Source: Coriolopsis trogii
Taxonomy: Eukaryota; Basidiomycota; Agaricomycetes; Polyporales; Polyporaceae
DNA length: 64,000 bases
NCBI GenBank assembly: GCA_020543525.1
Contig: JAHYIO010000036.1
Location: 310,001 to 374,000 of the forward strand
Direction of reading: 5' to 3'
Made by a program: the position numbers and the translations under genes. Below, one piece after another: positions 31,990-44,200 of the stretch (the stretch's first letter is position 1; each line of letters begins with the position of its first letter). The notes beneath the pieces were generated by a model, which saw nothing but the letters and a program-made list of their open reading frames with translations, did no database searches and was not told the origin of the DNA.

Positions 31990-33320
31990 ACGTAGAGGAG
32001 ACGTACTGTAAACCAGCTGTCCTCAGTCCCACTTGACGCTACTCAGCGCCTAGGTATACCGTCGCGCATTACACATTTGCCAGCGATGTCAAACTTGTGT
32101 TCTTTCGTCACCATCCTGGTCACCATCCACGTCGTCGTCTTCGTCGACTTTACGAAGTTGCGCGCGAGATCCATCTGGGTGCGCGTTCTCTGCACGTACG
32201 AGACTGTGAGGGCCTTATCGACTCCCAGGACGTACGTGAAGCCCTCACCTACTCCAATCAACTACAGCTGGACAGTGGCGAGGACACCCAATGAAACAAC
32301 TCACCTCAAAGAAAGGCGTCTTCAAGACGAACATCTCCATGAACAGGTTCACGGGCCCAGCGATGAGCTCGTTCTGGCTCGTGTTTCTTCACCGTCCCTT
32401 TTGTTGTACGCCGCTGTCGTCTTCCGCGGCACGCACACGGATTCGAGATCCGCAGTGAAGTCGATGACCGCAATGGGCTCTTTGTGAGCACCACCGTCGC
32501 TCGGAAGCGACACCGCGTCCTCCACGCGGTACGCGAGCGCAAGAGGGTCCCGATCAGTCGACGCGGTCAGGCATGACGGCTTCCTTATGTGCATGGTATG
32601 GTGCGTCTTTTCCGTGTACCCTCCCACTGGGCGCAGCAGCCCGAGCCGCGCCTAGCGTATGCGCACTGGGTACCACCCTCTCACATTAGTCTTGGGAATG
32701 CGATGTAGGCGTACTACGGGCTTCGGATACACGAGGAGCTTGAGCGGGTCGACCTTCGGCACGGGAAGGCTTTGCAGGGCGCCATTGTGAGCGTCAAGCC
32801 AGCGTCCTGTCCATCCTCTCCGCACCTCTGCATAAAGTATGTAGCCGAGCGTACCGTCGAGGTGCACAGATTGTCCTCGACCTAGAAGCGCATAGCACCG
32901 TCTAGGGTGTCGTACTTTTGCTGACGGACCTTCCGCTCGAGCTGGCATGCCTTGCGTTTCGCAGCGAGTCTCCTGACTTCCTATGTGTTCTTCGTGATAT
33001 TGCCCCTTGGAGCCTGAACATACCGCACGTAACATTATATGTCAAGAACGCGAACATCGGAAGGAAGGCAATCAATCCGGGGTGACTCTTCGAAGACTTC
33101 GTTAGACATGCAGCTCATCTTGATGCCGTTTTGCCGCTTTTCACCCCGTTCTGATGTGAGTTTAGCAAGAATTCAGTAAATACGATACGAGCATATTCTC
33201 ACCCACAGGTCAATTGAGAACGTGGATGTGCACTGAGCCGTGGATGTCTGGAAGATGGCCATTGCGTTGCTCCGCTGTGTCCAGAGACGCTCTGTTAATG
33301 CACATGATCTGGAATGATGA
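31990..33320 (-). pseudogene. DUF4140/DUF4139-family relic 2
   Basis: Fragments such as DPLALAYRVEDAVSLPSDG, PIAVIDFTADLESVCVPRKT and KNARGVK-free C-terminal pieces lie in different frames, and much of the middle is deleted. It is more decayed than relic 1 and sits in the same place, directly behind a mini-FunK1 gene. Fragments closely resemble those of relic 1, so both derive from one ancestor already linked to the FunK1 array. Confidence 0.7.
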
Positions 33321-33722
33321 GGGGTCGCGAATAGCTAACGAGTGGGTTAGTACGCAAAGGCAATTGTCCGGGTAGCCTTTGTACGGCCGCAGCCACCATA
33401 AATGTCAGGATTGCAGCGATCGCGACCGTATGACCAGGCGCTGCTTGTGATGGAGAGGTGTTCCGCCAACGTTTAGAACTGGTGAACGTGCACCTCCTGA
33501 ATATAGATCCCCGACCTGGTCGTTCCTTGGCCGACAGCTTCGGTCACGTTTGCACCGCAGTTACCAGCTTCTTTGACCAAATAGGCGGCGCATGAAGTGT
33601 CGCTGGACTAGAAAGCATGAAGAGGACAGCAACATCGAATTCACTGGGCGAGTCAGTGCTAACATTGCAACAAGACCTGAAGAGAGGAGCCCAAATCATA
33701 CATATCATAACAGCACCGCACT
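33321..33722. other. Spacer, outer edge of the older duplication
   Basis: 33310-33490 is recognisably similar to 13230-13410; similarity then fades before the CK2 beta gene. No gene is seen. Confidence 0.4.
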
Positions 33723-34870
33723 TCACGCGTTCTCCTCGAGCTCCTCCAGACGGACAATTTGTCTATCATGAACGCCTATCAGCCTGGAGCATAACAGCAC
33801 CAGATACCTCACGCACCTGTCCCTGACAGCCTCCTGCCACCGCTGCAACTTCGCGATCTCGTTCACTTGGAATCCGAAGATCCGTGGACGATATCTGTCG
33901 GCTTTCAGCGCGACACTCGCAGTGCTCATACCCTCCCCCACGCCTTCTGCTTGAGCCTCCTGCTCCTCTCGGATCCTCCTGCTTCGCCTGCTACCTTCAA
34001 CCTCTGCACCGCGTCCAGGTATACCAAGGTCGACGGGTCCGCTCTTTGGTGGGATGAGGTTAGGGTACACGAGGAAGAGGAGATGGGGAAAGGAGGTGCC
34101 AAAGTACGCGCCGTCGATTGAACCGTGGCGGGAGGATTTCGGAGAGTAGATATCCTCGCAGCGGCCACAGTACAGCTTGACGGACTTCTCGTACGGCACG
34201 TCGGTGAGACCGACAGGGAGGAGCGGTTGAGACTGGCAGAGTACGCGCGGGCAGCGGCCGAAGTCTGCGCGCTTGTACTTCTCAAGCTGTGGCCGCAGAG
34301 GTGGGGAGGGAATTGGGTATATGCGTATGAGATGTTCGTTAAATATGTTCACGCACCATTTTTGCAAGCCCCCGTGCTGTGACTATCCATCTCGCGTGGA
34401 TGAGACCGTAGAGAAGACGAGCCTGAAGGTCGAGATTCCCGCGTAGGTCGTCCTGTATCTCTTCGTCTGCGGACCATAAGTGGTGAGTATACGCAAAAGG
34501 GGGGAATACGCGCACCTAGGTTGTCCGTTATCATGTCCAACGCCTGTGCATAGTGTTGCACCTCCGTGTTGAGGCCGGTGAGGTTGAAGCGATCGAGAAT
34601 GTAGTCCTCCTCAACCTCGCAGAAGTACTCATTGCCCTTTGAAGACAAGAACCACGATATCCACTGCAAGAAAAGGTCATATAAGACATCTCAAATGGCC
34701 TGTGAACCTTGGTACCGAGCTGAGAGGCCCGTCAACACAGGTCCGGACAAGTCGACCGTGTCAGCCACTTACTTGGAATAATCCGATCCCGAGCCGGTAG
34801 ATACGTCCTCCACTGTGCGGTAACATGAGATTTGAGCTCCTAAAGCAATAACTTGGTGTTTTGACTTACT
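33723..34870 (-). CDS. Casein kinase II regulatory (beta) subunit
   Basis: CK2 beta dimerises through a zinc finger and organises the CK2 holoenzyme. Exons: 34773-34812, 34516-34663, 34357-34466, 33817-34286 and 33723-33762, preceded by an exon ending at 34870. Diagnostic segments: [79 protein letters not shown] and [11 protein letters not shown] (the four zinc cysteines), and [21 protein letters not shown]. The likely start codon is split by an intron (A at 34870, TG at 34812-34811). Joining exon 2 (ending SDYS plus AA) to TGGATATCG with the GTAAGT donor and the TTGCAG acceptor is one base short of SDYSKWIS, so the genomic sequence has an apparent frame break here. Everything downstream is open: 256 codons. 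Confidence 0.85.
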
Positions 34871-35102
34871 GATTGCTCGTCTGAATGCAGGAAGGCAGCG
34901 GCAAGGCAGTCTCGAGTTGCGGGAGTCGCGGACAGAAGTGGGCGGAGGGAAAGAGAGAAGCGCCGGAAGGTTGTGTCTGGAGTAAGTAAAGACAGTAAGA
35001 GTCCTTGTAATGCAGAGTAAAGGGCGAGTAAGCATGTTTGATTAGAAGGTCTCTACTCTAATCATCTAAGTAAGCTCCGGCGTCGTCCCATTCACTATAT
35101 GT
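34871..35102. other. Divergent promoter region of CK2 beta and Gup1
   Basis: It contains the upstream exon of the CK2 beta transcript (about 34870-35035). That exon is open in frame from an ATG at 35035 but gives a non-conserved hydrophobic peptide, probably 5' UTR. Confidence 0.4.
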
Positions 35103-38100
35103 ATGTACCAGTGTCTACCTCCTCCGCACACTGTCTCTACTTCTCAGGTCTCTCGCTACTTTCATCGCGCGACAAGCCGACTGGATGAACATATCCTGAA
35201 TATTTGCGATACACCAAACTCTATGCTGGGCGACGCTGCTCCGTCCGACTTCCGACCCTCTATTGCAACATTCGAGCTGGACTCATCAACGCAACATAAG
35301 CCAACTGGTCTCGCAAGGCTAACAGTCGAGATCCCTTCAGCATACAACCCTCGTCTACATGCCGAACGACAGCCACTACCGCCACGATGGAGGTCGCCGG
35401 AGTTCATCGTCTACTACGTCGCATTCGCACTGGCCGTCCCACTCATGGTCTGGATACCATATCAGCTGAGTATACGTGAGTCCGAGTCGTTCGATCTGAT
35501 GCATGTTGCAAATACGTCACCAGACAGCCTCGCACCCCAACTATCCGTTCTATGAAAGTTCTTTGTCTCCTGGGTGGTTGTTCGGACGCAGAGTGGTAAG
35601 TGCCAGTTTGTACAACGGGGAACGGCGCATACCACCCCCCAGAAAGGCGGGGAAATTCGCCGGAATGTCTCTGTTCCAGCACAGAATACTATGGGAACAC
35701 CTCAGAGCCCTGCATATAAAAGGTCCAAATACTGAAAAGTTCATCGACCTATGTACAATCGGACTTGCATGTCCCCGGTTCATCAATCCCGGGACATGCA
35801 AGTCTGTATCCCACCTCCCATCTGGAATATGTGACCCTTTTCTCACCCTATGTTTCCCTAAGGGCTCATATAGCCCGTCTTGTCTGTCGCACGACGTCGT
35901 GTGCTGCTGAGGACGAGTGCGAGAGGGGTAAAGATGACGGGAGAGGGCGGCAAAGAGCTGTAAAAGTCTAATGGAATATGACGCGGTCACGCCGCATCCC
36001 GCACTCCCAAACTTTCACGCTTGTCGTTGACCTCAAGCATGGCATTGCGGCGGTACGCAACCCCTCGCAGCATGTCTATATCATCATCACGATGTCATGA
36101 GACAGTGGTGTAAGAACAGCGATCATCAGCGGACTGAATGAGTGGAGAGCTATAGACATGCATGGCCTCAGGGTTCAATAGACTGGGGCCGTGCACTATC
36201 GATCGTAAAGCCTCTCAGTATCAGCTACTTATTCGCCTTACACAGATTCGGGCGTCATCTTCAGAGTATTCTGGGCCAGATTAAGAGACCAGTTCCTCAC
36301 ATTCTGTGCCTGTTTTGGGAGGCGGTATGGGCCATTGCCCGTCGTGTTTGGTCTCACGCAGCAAAAGGCGGTATGCTAACATACATGGCCTTAGGATAAC
36401 AGCGATCGACAATATCGCTCCTTCCGCAGTGGCCTGGTTCCCCTCATTGGCCTCGCAAGTGTCTTCCTAGGCCTCAAGTACCTCTATGTGCTCGCCTCGC
36501 GCAAGGCCCGACCTTTCACCCATGCCGGGAGCCTATTGTTGGTCCCCTTCTTAGTCGTGTTCTCGACAGCTATGCTATTCGCCCTACACGGGTCTAGTGC
36601 TCTCAAAGTCTTGCTCATACTGTCTGCGAACTATGCGATTGCGAAGACATGCCACGCGTCGAAAGCAGGTCCAGCGCTCACTTGGGTGTTCAACGCGCTT
36701 GTTCTCTTCGGAAATGAGACGTATTCTGGCTATCGATACGAGCACATCCACCCTTCCCTCGCGTACTTGGTACGTTTGCGCGTGCAGTCTCGCGACCTTG
36801 CTCACCTGATCTGCTCGTACCATAGGACGGATGGGAGGGCATTTACCCGCGGTGGTATGTGAGCTTCAACATCACCATGCTCCGGCTTGTCTCGTTTAGC
36901 ATGGACTACTACTGGGCATGCAAACGTGCTGGCCTACATGACGTATGTACCGTATCCCATACACTAGGGCGGATCGTTGACCGGCGAACGCAGACAGGTG
37001 GGGCCTTGACGGACAAGCAGAGACCTCGCATAGGTCACAGTCTGGACAACTACTCGTACTTCAACTACATAGCGTACGCGATATACCCGCCACTGTATAT
37101 TGCCGGCCCCATCATGACCTTCAACGACTTGATGTGGCAGGTGCGCGATCCGGTGCTTCAGTAGGTGCATCCACTGACCAAACCTCTTAGCTGAAGCGAC
37201 CTGTAGTTGTCAGCTTGCGAGCCACTTTCGGCTACCTAGTCCGCTTTATCGTGTGCTTTATGACGCTCGAGATGATCCTGCACTTCATGTATGTCGTCGC
37301 CATCAAGGACAGAAAGGCTTGGGTTGGTTACTCAGCGGCCGAGCTGTGTATGGTAGGGTTCTGGAATCTCATCGTCGTCTGGCTCAAAGTACGTCACCGC
37401 CCGTTGCTCTCTCTCACTTCACCCCTTACCTGCCGTCTCTGTCCACAGTTGCTCGTCCCCTGGCGATTCTTCCGCCTGTGGGCGCTCGCCGATGGCATCG
37501 ATCCCCCGGAAAATATGGTGCGCTGCATGGCGAACAACTACTCCACGCTCGGGTTCTGGCGCGCCTGGCACCGGAGCTACAATCTCTGGATCACGCGCTA
37601 CATTTACATTCCCCTCGGGGGCGACAAGAACCGCGTGGTGACGACCCTGCTCGTGTTCTCGTTCGTCGCGCTCTGGCACGACCTCTCCTTCCGCCTCCTC
37701 GCCTGGGGCTGGCTCGTCAGCTTGTTTATCCTGCCCGAGGTTGCTGCACGATATCTACTGCCGGCGTCGAAGGTGCGTGTCCGAGCTCCAGAGTCGATGG
37801 TCGGTCGTTGGCGCTGACTATTGTTCGTATTAGTATGGCCAAAGACCGTGGTATAGGCATGTAGCAGCTATTGGTGCGGTGTTCAACATCCTCATGATGA
37901 TGACGGCCAACCTTGTCGGATTCGTGATCGGCACGGACGGGATCCAGTATATGCTGCACCAAATCGTGGACAGCTGGCAAGGTATGTTCTCACGGTCGCG
38001 TTGCGAGTTTTGTGCAATTTGTTCAAGACCTTGCATGCTGTCAGGCATACAGTTCCTGTTGATCGCGTGCTCGTGTCTCTTTGTTGGTGTTCAGGTGATG

Positions 38101-38203
38101 TTTGAGTACAGGTGAGTGTTTGTGTGTGTTGTTGCCGAAGGTGTACTGACGGCTGGATCTCAGGGAAGAAGAGGCTCGGCAGGGTATCTATCGTCGCTGT
38201 TAG
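35103..38203 (+). CDS. GUP1: Gup1-like MBOAT O-acyltransferase (GPI-anchor remodelling)
   Basis: Exons 35103-35475, 35528-35595, 36395-36769, 36826-36942, 36994-37140, 37191-37388, 37449-37772, 37834-37981, 38045-38111 and 38164-38203 give 618 residues; ATG 35223 would give 578. Gup1 is a multi-pass ER protein that re-acylates lyso-GPI anchors in yeast. Visible: [13 protein letters not shown], about ten hydrophobic segments, [36 protein letters not shown], and the MBOAT core [18 protein letters not shown] (His467), RYIYIPLGG and FVALWHD with the invariant histidine at 503. The second intron, 35596-36394, is about 800 nt, far longer than the others, and carries a hairpin. All junctions keep frame. 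Confidence 0.93.
35596..36394 (+). other. Oversized Gup1 intron, possible insertion
   Basis: The donor GTAAGT and the acceptor CCTTAG join GRRV to DNSDRQY in phase 0, but the intron is about 15 times the usual length. It contains an exact 13-base inverted repeat (35763-35775 and 35791-35803, ACTTGCATGTCCC) and a TATAAAAGG string near 35716. No coding region is recognised. A solo LTR or other non-autonomous element is possible; I did not find clear terminal repeats or a target-site duplication. Confidence 0.5.
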
Positions 38204-38345
38204 TTCTGGATTCGTTCATTGATTTGCAAGGATATTGCGAGTGAGGTGGTTGCACTCAAGTCCGCACATGCAACAGCCCACCGGCTTTCCCTCACAAGTT
38301 GTTCCATTCTCGTTGTACGTTGGCTTCCAACCATGCGACCGCATC

Positions 38346-40283
38346 CTACTCTTTCGCCTTCTCTTCCCAGCTGACGTTGCTCGGCGCTTTGATGTCCCAC
38401 TCCGCCAACAACTCGGCCTTCTTGCCAGCCGGGATAGCGCAGACCCACTCGTACATCCCGTCCTTCTCCCCTCCCTTCCCGTTCTCGACCTTCGCCCAGT
38501 GCACCTTCGCGTCCTTCACGTCCCCAGTGATATCCACCGAGACCTCCTCGTCCTCTTTCGCCTCCGCGAGTCCTGCAGGCTTCCGCAGCGTCACCTTGAT
38601 CTTCGCGTCGTCGTCTCCGACCGGAATGGCGTCGCGCACGACGAGCGTGCGGACGTCAAACGTGTGGTTGTTCGTGATCGCCGTGCGGACCGTGCGCGTC
38701 GTCGTCTTGGTCGGTTCGGAGAAGTTGCGCTGAGGTTCCTGTTCGGTGCGCGAGTCTTGGTTGTAAGTGACCTTGAGGGCGGTGGCCACGCCCAGTACGC
38801 AGTTGAAGCTCTCGTTGAGGGTGATGAGCTACGTCGCAGTAGCACGTAATATGTTAGCGAACGCGATATGAAGGGATCGGGGCATGAACTCACCCCTACG
38901 TAAGTCTTCGTGACGAAGCCATTGTCCATGAATACGCTTACAGGCCCAGCGAGCAGCTCGTACTGGCTCGTGTTCTCGATGTTCCCCTCTATGAACGCAG
39001 CGTTCAGCTGGCGAGGGACGCAGACGAACTTCAGCTCAGCCGTGAAGCTGAGGACGGCAATCGACACCCTGTGTGCCAGGCCGTCACTGGGCAGCGACAC
39101 CGCGGTATTCACGCGGTATGCGAGCGAGAGCGGATTGCCCTCCACGACCGGCGCGGTGATGGGCGCTGGCGATGGGGAACGCCGGTACGGTGGACTGTTT
39201 GAACGGTACCGACCGACCGACATCCTTCTGCGGGCTCGCAGCTCATAATCGGGCGAGACGCTGCGGTGGGCCCGGTGGGCCCGATGGGCTGGACGTTCGT
39301 AGTCGCGGTACACGTGTACCATGCCCGGGCCATCGTGTTCGGGCGAGATTTTCAGGGAGTCTAGTTGGGGGATGGACAGGCTGTGCAACGTCTGCGAGTT
39401 TGCGGTGCTGAGCGTGAGGATGACATCTCCCCAGTCCTCGCCTGTGGTCTGTGTGATGTTGGCACAGTAGTGGAGAGAGATGTCCGGGGAGGGCTGGCCG
39501 TCGCTCGTCGTGGCACGGAGGTCATAGTAGGGCTCCCAGCTGACGTTGGACACCACTGGAGGATGGTGAGCACTTTGATGAAGAGATGTTGATAATAGTG
39601 TGAACGTACGGTATGTCAGTTCGAATCCGATCTCGCAGTCGCCTTCAGCAATGAGGGTTGTGATGACGACGGCAGCCGTCTCGCCTTTCCTTTTCACACC
39701 CACAAGCGCTATCTCTCGTTCGATAGCAGCGATCTGTCGATCGTATTCATGGACTGCCTGGATCGCACTACGCTTGCGCTGCATCACTTTGTCCATGACG
39801 CTATCGAAGTCTCCCACCGCTTCCTTAGTAAGCAGCGACCTCGCGGTGTCCTCCAACGTGTCATATTCCTCTTGACGTAGTCTTTTTTCGGCAGCTAATG
39901 CTTTCTTCTGCTGACTTAGCATTTCGATCAGCTCAGCACTCTGGCTTGAGGGCATGGACAAGTTCCGCTTTGCCAGGCTCGCCGCTGTCGCCATGTCGCA
40001 GCAGACGTCGAAGACGCGAACGCTTCCTCCGGTGAGGTTGTGAACGCGAGGCGACTCGACGTCGATCTTGCTAGATAAGCCGGTGAGCTCGATCACATTC
40101 CTGCCGCTCTATAAGAGTGGATGGTCAACGCTACCAATCTCCCGATGAGGCTTGTGCAATCCATCCACTCACTTGAACAGCTGCTTTGAACGTGCGGGTC
40201 AATTCGGCAGTCGACGACTGAAATATCGTCACGGCCTTGACAGGGTGCTCAGAGGCATTGAGGACGAGCCGGTCAGACATCAT
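38346..40283 (-). CDS. DUF4140/DUF4139 domain protein, intact
   Basis: Exons 40173-40283, 39610-40108, 38894-39555 and 38346-38828 give 584 residues. The family (mucoidy inhibitor A-like / F37C4.5-like) has an N-terminal DUF4140 and a C-terminal DUF4139; the biochemical role is unknown. Visible: MMSDRLVLNASEHPVKAVTI, GLSSKIDVESPRV, a coiled coil at about 80-150 (LIEMLSQQKKALAAEKRLRQ, EYDRQIAAIEREIALVGVK), VSNVSWEPYYDLRATTSDG, GEDWGDVILTLSTANSQTLH, YRVNTAVSLPSDGLAHRV, SQYELLAGPVSVFMDNGFV and a charged C-terminus. An Arg/Ser/Pro-rich linker lies at about 330-370. The intron 39556-39609 is 54 nt and open, so retention would not break the frame. It is the likely parent type of the three relics in the window. 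Confidence 0.85.
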
Positions 40284-40891
40284 GGCTGCGCGAGGAAGAA
40301 AGAGTGTTGTGTGATACAAGAATAAGCCTGCTCTCGACAGACCAGAGTGTGGTATTCAAAATCCGAGTAACACAGCGTCAAACGATGACATGAGGCCTAG
40401 GAGTCTAGCAACGGCTCCGAGCGCAAACTCCGCACGTGCCCCTCTGCAAGTTGATATACTTCCACGGTCCGTTCGTGGGTGGTTATCGGGTGCACGTCGG
40501 AGATTGTCTCTTGTCGACTCGTACAATTGTTGAGAGGCCACCAGGGAGCAGGAGAGCAACCGCGGTACGATGTCGTATTTGTACCATGCTCTCGGCGTGC
40601 CTGTAGTAGGGATCTGTAGTAGCCTGAGGCCTTGAACAAGTTGGCGGCTTGATCTGTCCGGATGATGCATAGACGAACGAGGTGGTCTCGCGGGGGACAA
40701 TGGAAGATGTAGAGACACCATAGAGGGAACAGGGTAGACAAGCTCATCGTGGTCGTGGTTCGTGAAAGAGCGGTGCCCGGGCCGCATGGATCCATATCGG
40801 GCGCTAGTTGTCTCGTTACAAGCACTTGAGCTGAGTCGAGGTACCAGACAGTGCATTCGCCAATTCGGAGCGATCAGTAATATCTCATTTA
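40284..40891. other. Spacer between the two DUF4139 copies
   Basis: About 600 bases with no supported gene; promoter of the intact copy to the left. Confidence 0.4.
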
Positions 40892-42809
40892 CTAATCCTT
40901 CTTCTTCTCCTCCCAGTCAACACTGCTGGAAGCTCTGACGTCCCACTCGGCTAACAACTCGACTTTCTTCCCGGCTGGGACACTGCAGACCCACTCGTAC
41001 ATACCGTCCTTCTCCCCTCCTTTCCCGTTCTCAATCTTTGACCAGCATACTCGGGCGTGTGTGACACATCCTGTGAGATCCACTGAAACTTCCTCGTCTT
41101 CCCTTGCCTTCGCGAGGCTGTCCGGCTTGCGCAAAGTGACCTTGATCTTCGCGTCCTCGTCTCCAAGACTCCAACAGGGAGAGCGTCGCGCACAACGAGC
41201 GTGCAAACGTCGAAGTTGTAATTGTTCGTCACCGTCGTCTTCACCGTGCGCGTAGTTGTGGAGGTTGGCTCCGAGAAGTTACGCTGTACTTCTGTTCCGT
41301 ATGCGAGGCTTCAGTGTACGAGACTTTGAGGGCGGTAGCCACGCCCAGGACGCAGTTGAAGCTCTCATTGAGAGTGATGAGCTAGGTTGTGATACCCTGT
41401 GAGCAATTAAACGAAGACCAGATTGATGGACAAGACTCGCCCCTACGGACGTCTTTGTGACCAAGCCGTTGTCCATGAAAACGCTAACAGGCCCGCCGAG
41501 GAGCTCGTACTCGCTTGTGTTCTTGATATTCCCTTCGATGAACGCTGCGTTCATCTTCCTGGGAACGCTCACGTACTTCAAGTCAGCCGTGAAGCTGAGG
41601 GCGGTGATGGGCACTTTATGTGCCAGACCATCACTTGGGAGCGAGACTGCGCTATTGACGCGGTACGCCGAGGAGAGCGGGTTTCCCTCCACTACTAAAG
41701 CCTGGATAGGCGGTGGAGAAGGGGAACCCCGGTCCGACGAGTGTATCACCATCCTCGACGCCATTGCCCTTCGCGGCGGCCCACGGACAACCAGTCCTTG
41801 AGGACTTCGATCGTCGTATGATCGACCTGGGCGCGATGCGTAGACGGACAGAGTTGCAGACACTTTCAGTGACTCCAATTGGGGGATGGAAAGGCTGTGC
41901 AACGTCTGCGAATTTGCAGTGCTCAGAGTGAGGATCACTTCCGCCCAGTCTTCCCCTGTCTGCTGCGTAATATTGGCACAGTGATAGAGATCTGAGAGAG
42001 ATGTCAGGAGAAGGCTGACCATCGCCCGTCGTGCTGGCCTGGAGGTCATAGTATGGCTGCCAGCTCACGTCGGACACCACTGAGGTGTACGTCAGCCCCG
42101 AGACGACCGTGGATGGTGGTATCGAAAACGTACGATATGTCAGCTCAAACGCGATGTCACAGTCGCGTTCTGCGATGAGATTCGTCACAACGACTGCATC
42201 GGTCTTCCCCTTCTTCTTTACTCCAAGGAGCGCTATCTCGCGCTCGATGGCAGCGATTTGTTGATCGTATTCGTTAACTGCCTGGATCGCTCGCCTCTTG
42301 CGCTGTACGAGTTTGTCCATAAGGCTTTCAAAGTCTCCCGCCCCTTGGTTGGTTAGGAGCGAGCTTGTGGAGTGTTCCAATGCATTATACTCCTCCTGAC
42401 GCAGTTACGTTCCGTGGTGAGAGCTTTCTTCTGCTGACCTAAAGACTCGATCAACGCGTCCGTCTTGCTCGATGGGATAGACACGTTGCGTCTTGCCAAG
42501 CTCGTTGCCGTGGTCATGTCGCAGAAGACATCGAGAACACGAACGCTTCCGACCCCAGCCTTGAGATCACGAATACGAGGCGACTCAACATCGATCTTGC
42601 TAGATAGGCCGGTGATCTCGATTACATTCCGGCCGCGCTGTAGGAATAGATGGTCAGAACTACAAAAGCTCCGATGATCATGAAGTAGATTGACTCGCCA
42701 GCAGAGCGGTTTTGAACGTGCGGGTCAATTCGGCAGTCGACGACTGAAATATCGTCACGGCCTTGACAGGGTGCTCAGACGCATCGAGAGCGAGTCGGTC
42801 AGACGTCAT
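40892..42809 (-). pseudogene. DUF4140/DUF4139 tandem copy with several frame breaks
   Basis: It aligns along its whole length with the gene at 38346-40283, from MTSDRLALDASEHPVKAVTI at 42809 to SSSVDWEEKKKD at 40892. Breaks seen: a one-base loss where ALAAEKRLRQEEY should be (reading ALTTERN then out of frame, about 42405), an insertion in the DISLHYCANIT segment near 41995, and an 8-base insertion after DALPVG near 41170. The first intron donor has become GC (GCGAGT). Segments between breaks stay conserved, so it is a rather young pseudogene. Confidence 0.8.
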
Positions 42810-44200
42810 CGTCGTGCACATGAGTGGAGTGAGTGTCGAACGTTGCAGGAGATGTGTCGCAATAGTCCAGGATGTAGTATCTCGACTATCACAGCGTCAA
42901 ACGATAGACATGAGAAATCCGCTTGCAGCAGACTCCGCACATGCTCTTCTCAGTCACCACTGGTATACTATCAGCATTTTGCACCCATGACCTAGACGGT
43001 GTGTTCGTGGGTGGTCTTCGGGGGCACATCGGAGAATTTCTCGCTCTGTCTGCAGTGATCTAAGTCCACTTTCCATGGTCAGTAGGACGAGAATGAGACT
43101 CAACATTGGACAATTGTACCAGCTCCGTACATGTGCAGTGTGGGCCTTCCGTGACTCAGGCTCGCGTGTAAGTTGCACCTTGGGGACTCTGAGAAAAGTC
43201 TCCGAACACGGTCAGTCGAACTACAAGACGAGTCCAATGGAGGATCTCAGGACAGCAAAGTCGGACAGAGTCAAGCGACATGAAACGGTGGCGGTGCCGG
43301 AGAGTTCGGATTTCCCGCCTCATCTCGAGCGCCAATGCTTTCGCTTTATCCCTTTACCATCGTCGAGTCCCCCATTCTACTACCGCATGGAGCAGTCCCT
43401 ACACTTCCGTTCCAGCCTTCATTCAATTCATTGATTAATGTCTTGCAGTTGTTCATGGCGACTTTGACTGGCTACCCGGGCGGCGAAGCCAGTGAGCGAT
43501 GCAAGTTGATTGGCACGGTTCTTTCTGAGTTGCCACATGGACTCCAACGGTCAGTCCAGTTTCTCATACGAGGCCTTCCCTACTGCACGCACCTGGCAAT
43601 GCAGGATATGAGAGGTATTTTGCTGAGGACAGCTGAGCCAACCCAGAAACCGGTGCCATCTGGCCTTAGCATAAGAGCCTTTTCTCCCGGCTCCGTCGGC
43701 ATCAAACATCTGCCAATATGGCGAGTCATCATCATCTGTTCACCGATCTGTGGACCTTACTCAACTTCAATATAGATACCTACATAGCTAAATGGGTTTC
43801 CTCGTCCTGCACCGAACCTATCACTCTCGTTGACAGAGGCACGGAACTCACGGATGTAGGTTGACGCTGCTTCTCCCGATCAAGCCCCGGATCCCAGCAC
43901 ATCGTGCCCCATACCAGTGCCATTGCTATGAACAGGTTGCCGCCGAACCTACAGCGCAAAAGTTCGTTGTCGCTGCCAGCCAACTGCCGACTTGGGGTGT
44001 TGTAGTGACCATCGTATGCGCGGTAATTAGAAAACTTCCTTCCATCTCTCTCACTACGCTGAGCATGGACACGACCCCCTTCTGGCCGAAACCGGTGAAG
44101 GCGTCTGCAACCAGTCTTCTCAGTTGCCGTCAATGTTTGCTCGACTATATACGTGTGCTGTTAGTGCCCGGCTCTGTGCTCGCTATCGTCCGACTCCATC
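42810..44200. other. Intergenic region without a supported gene
   Basis: About 1.4 kb. The open frames here have no recognisable domain, conserved pattern or plausible splice structure. It should contain the DUF6534 promoter at its right end. Confidence 0.4.

Noticed and set aside
43060..43775. Open frames of 119 and 146 codons left of the DUF6534 gene
   Set aside because: No domain, no conserved pattern and no splice support; treated as intergenic.
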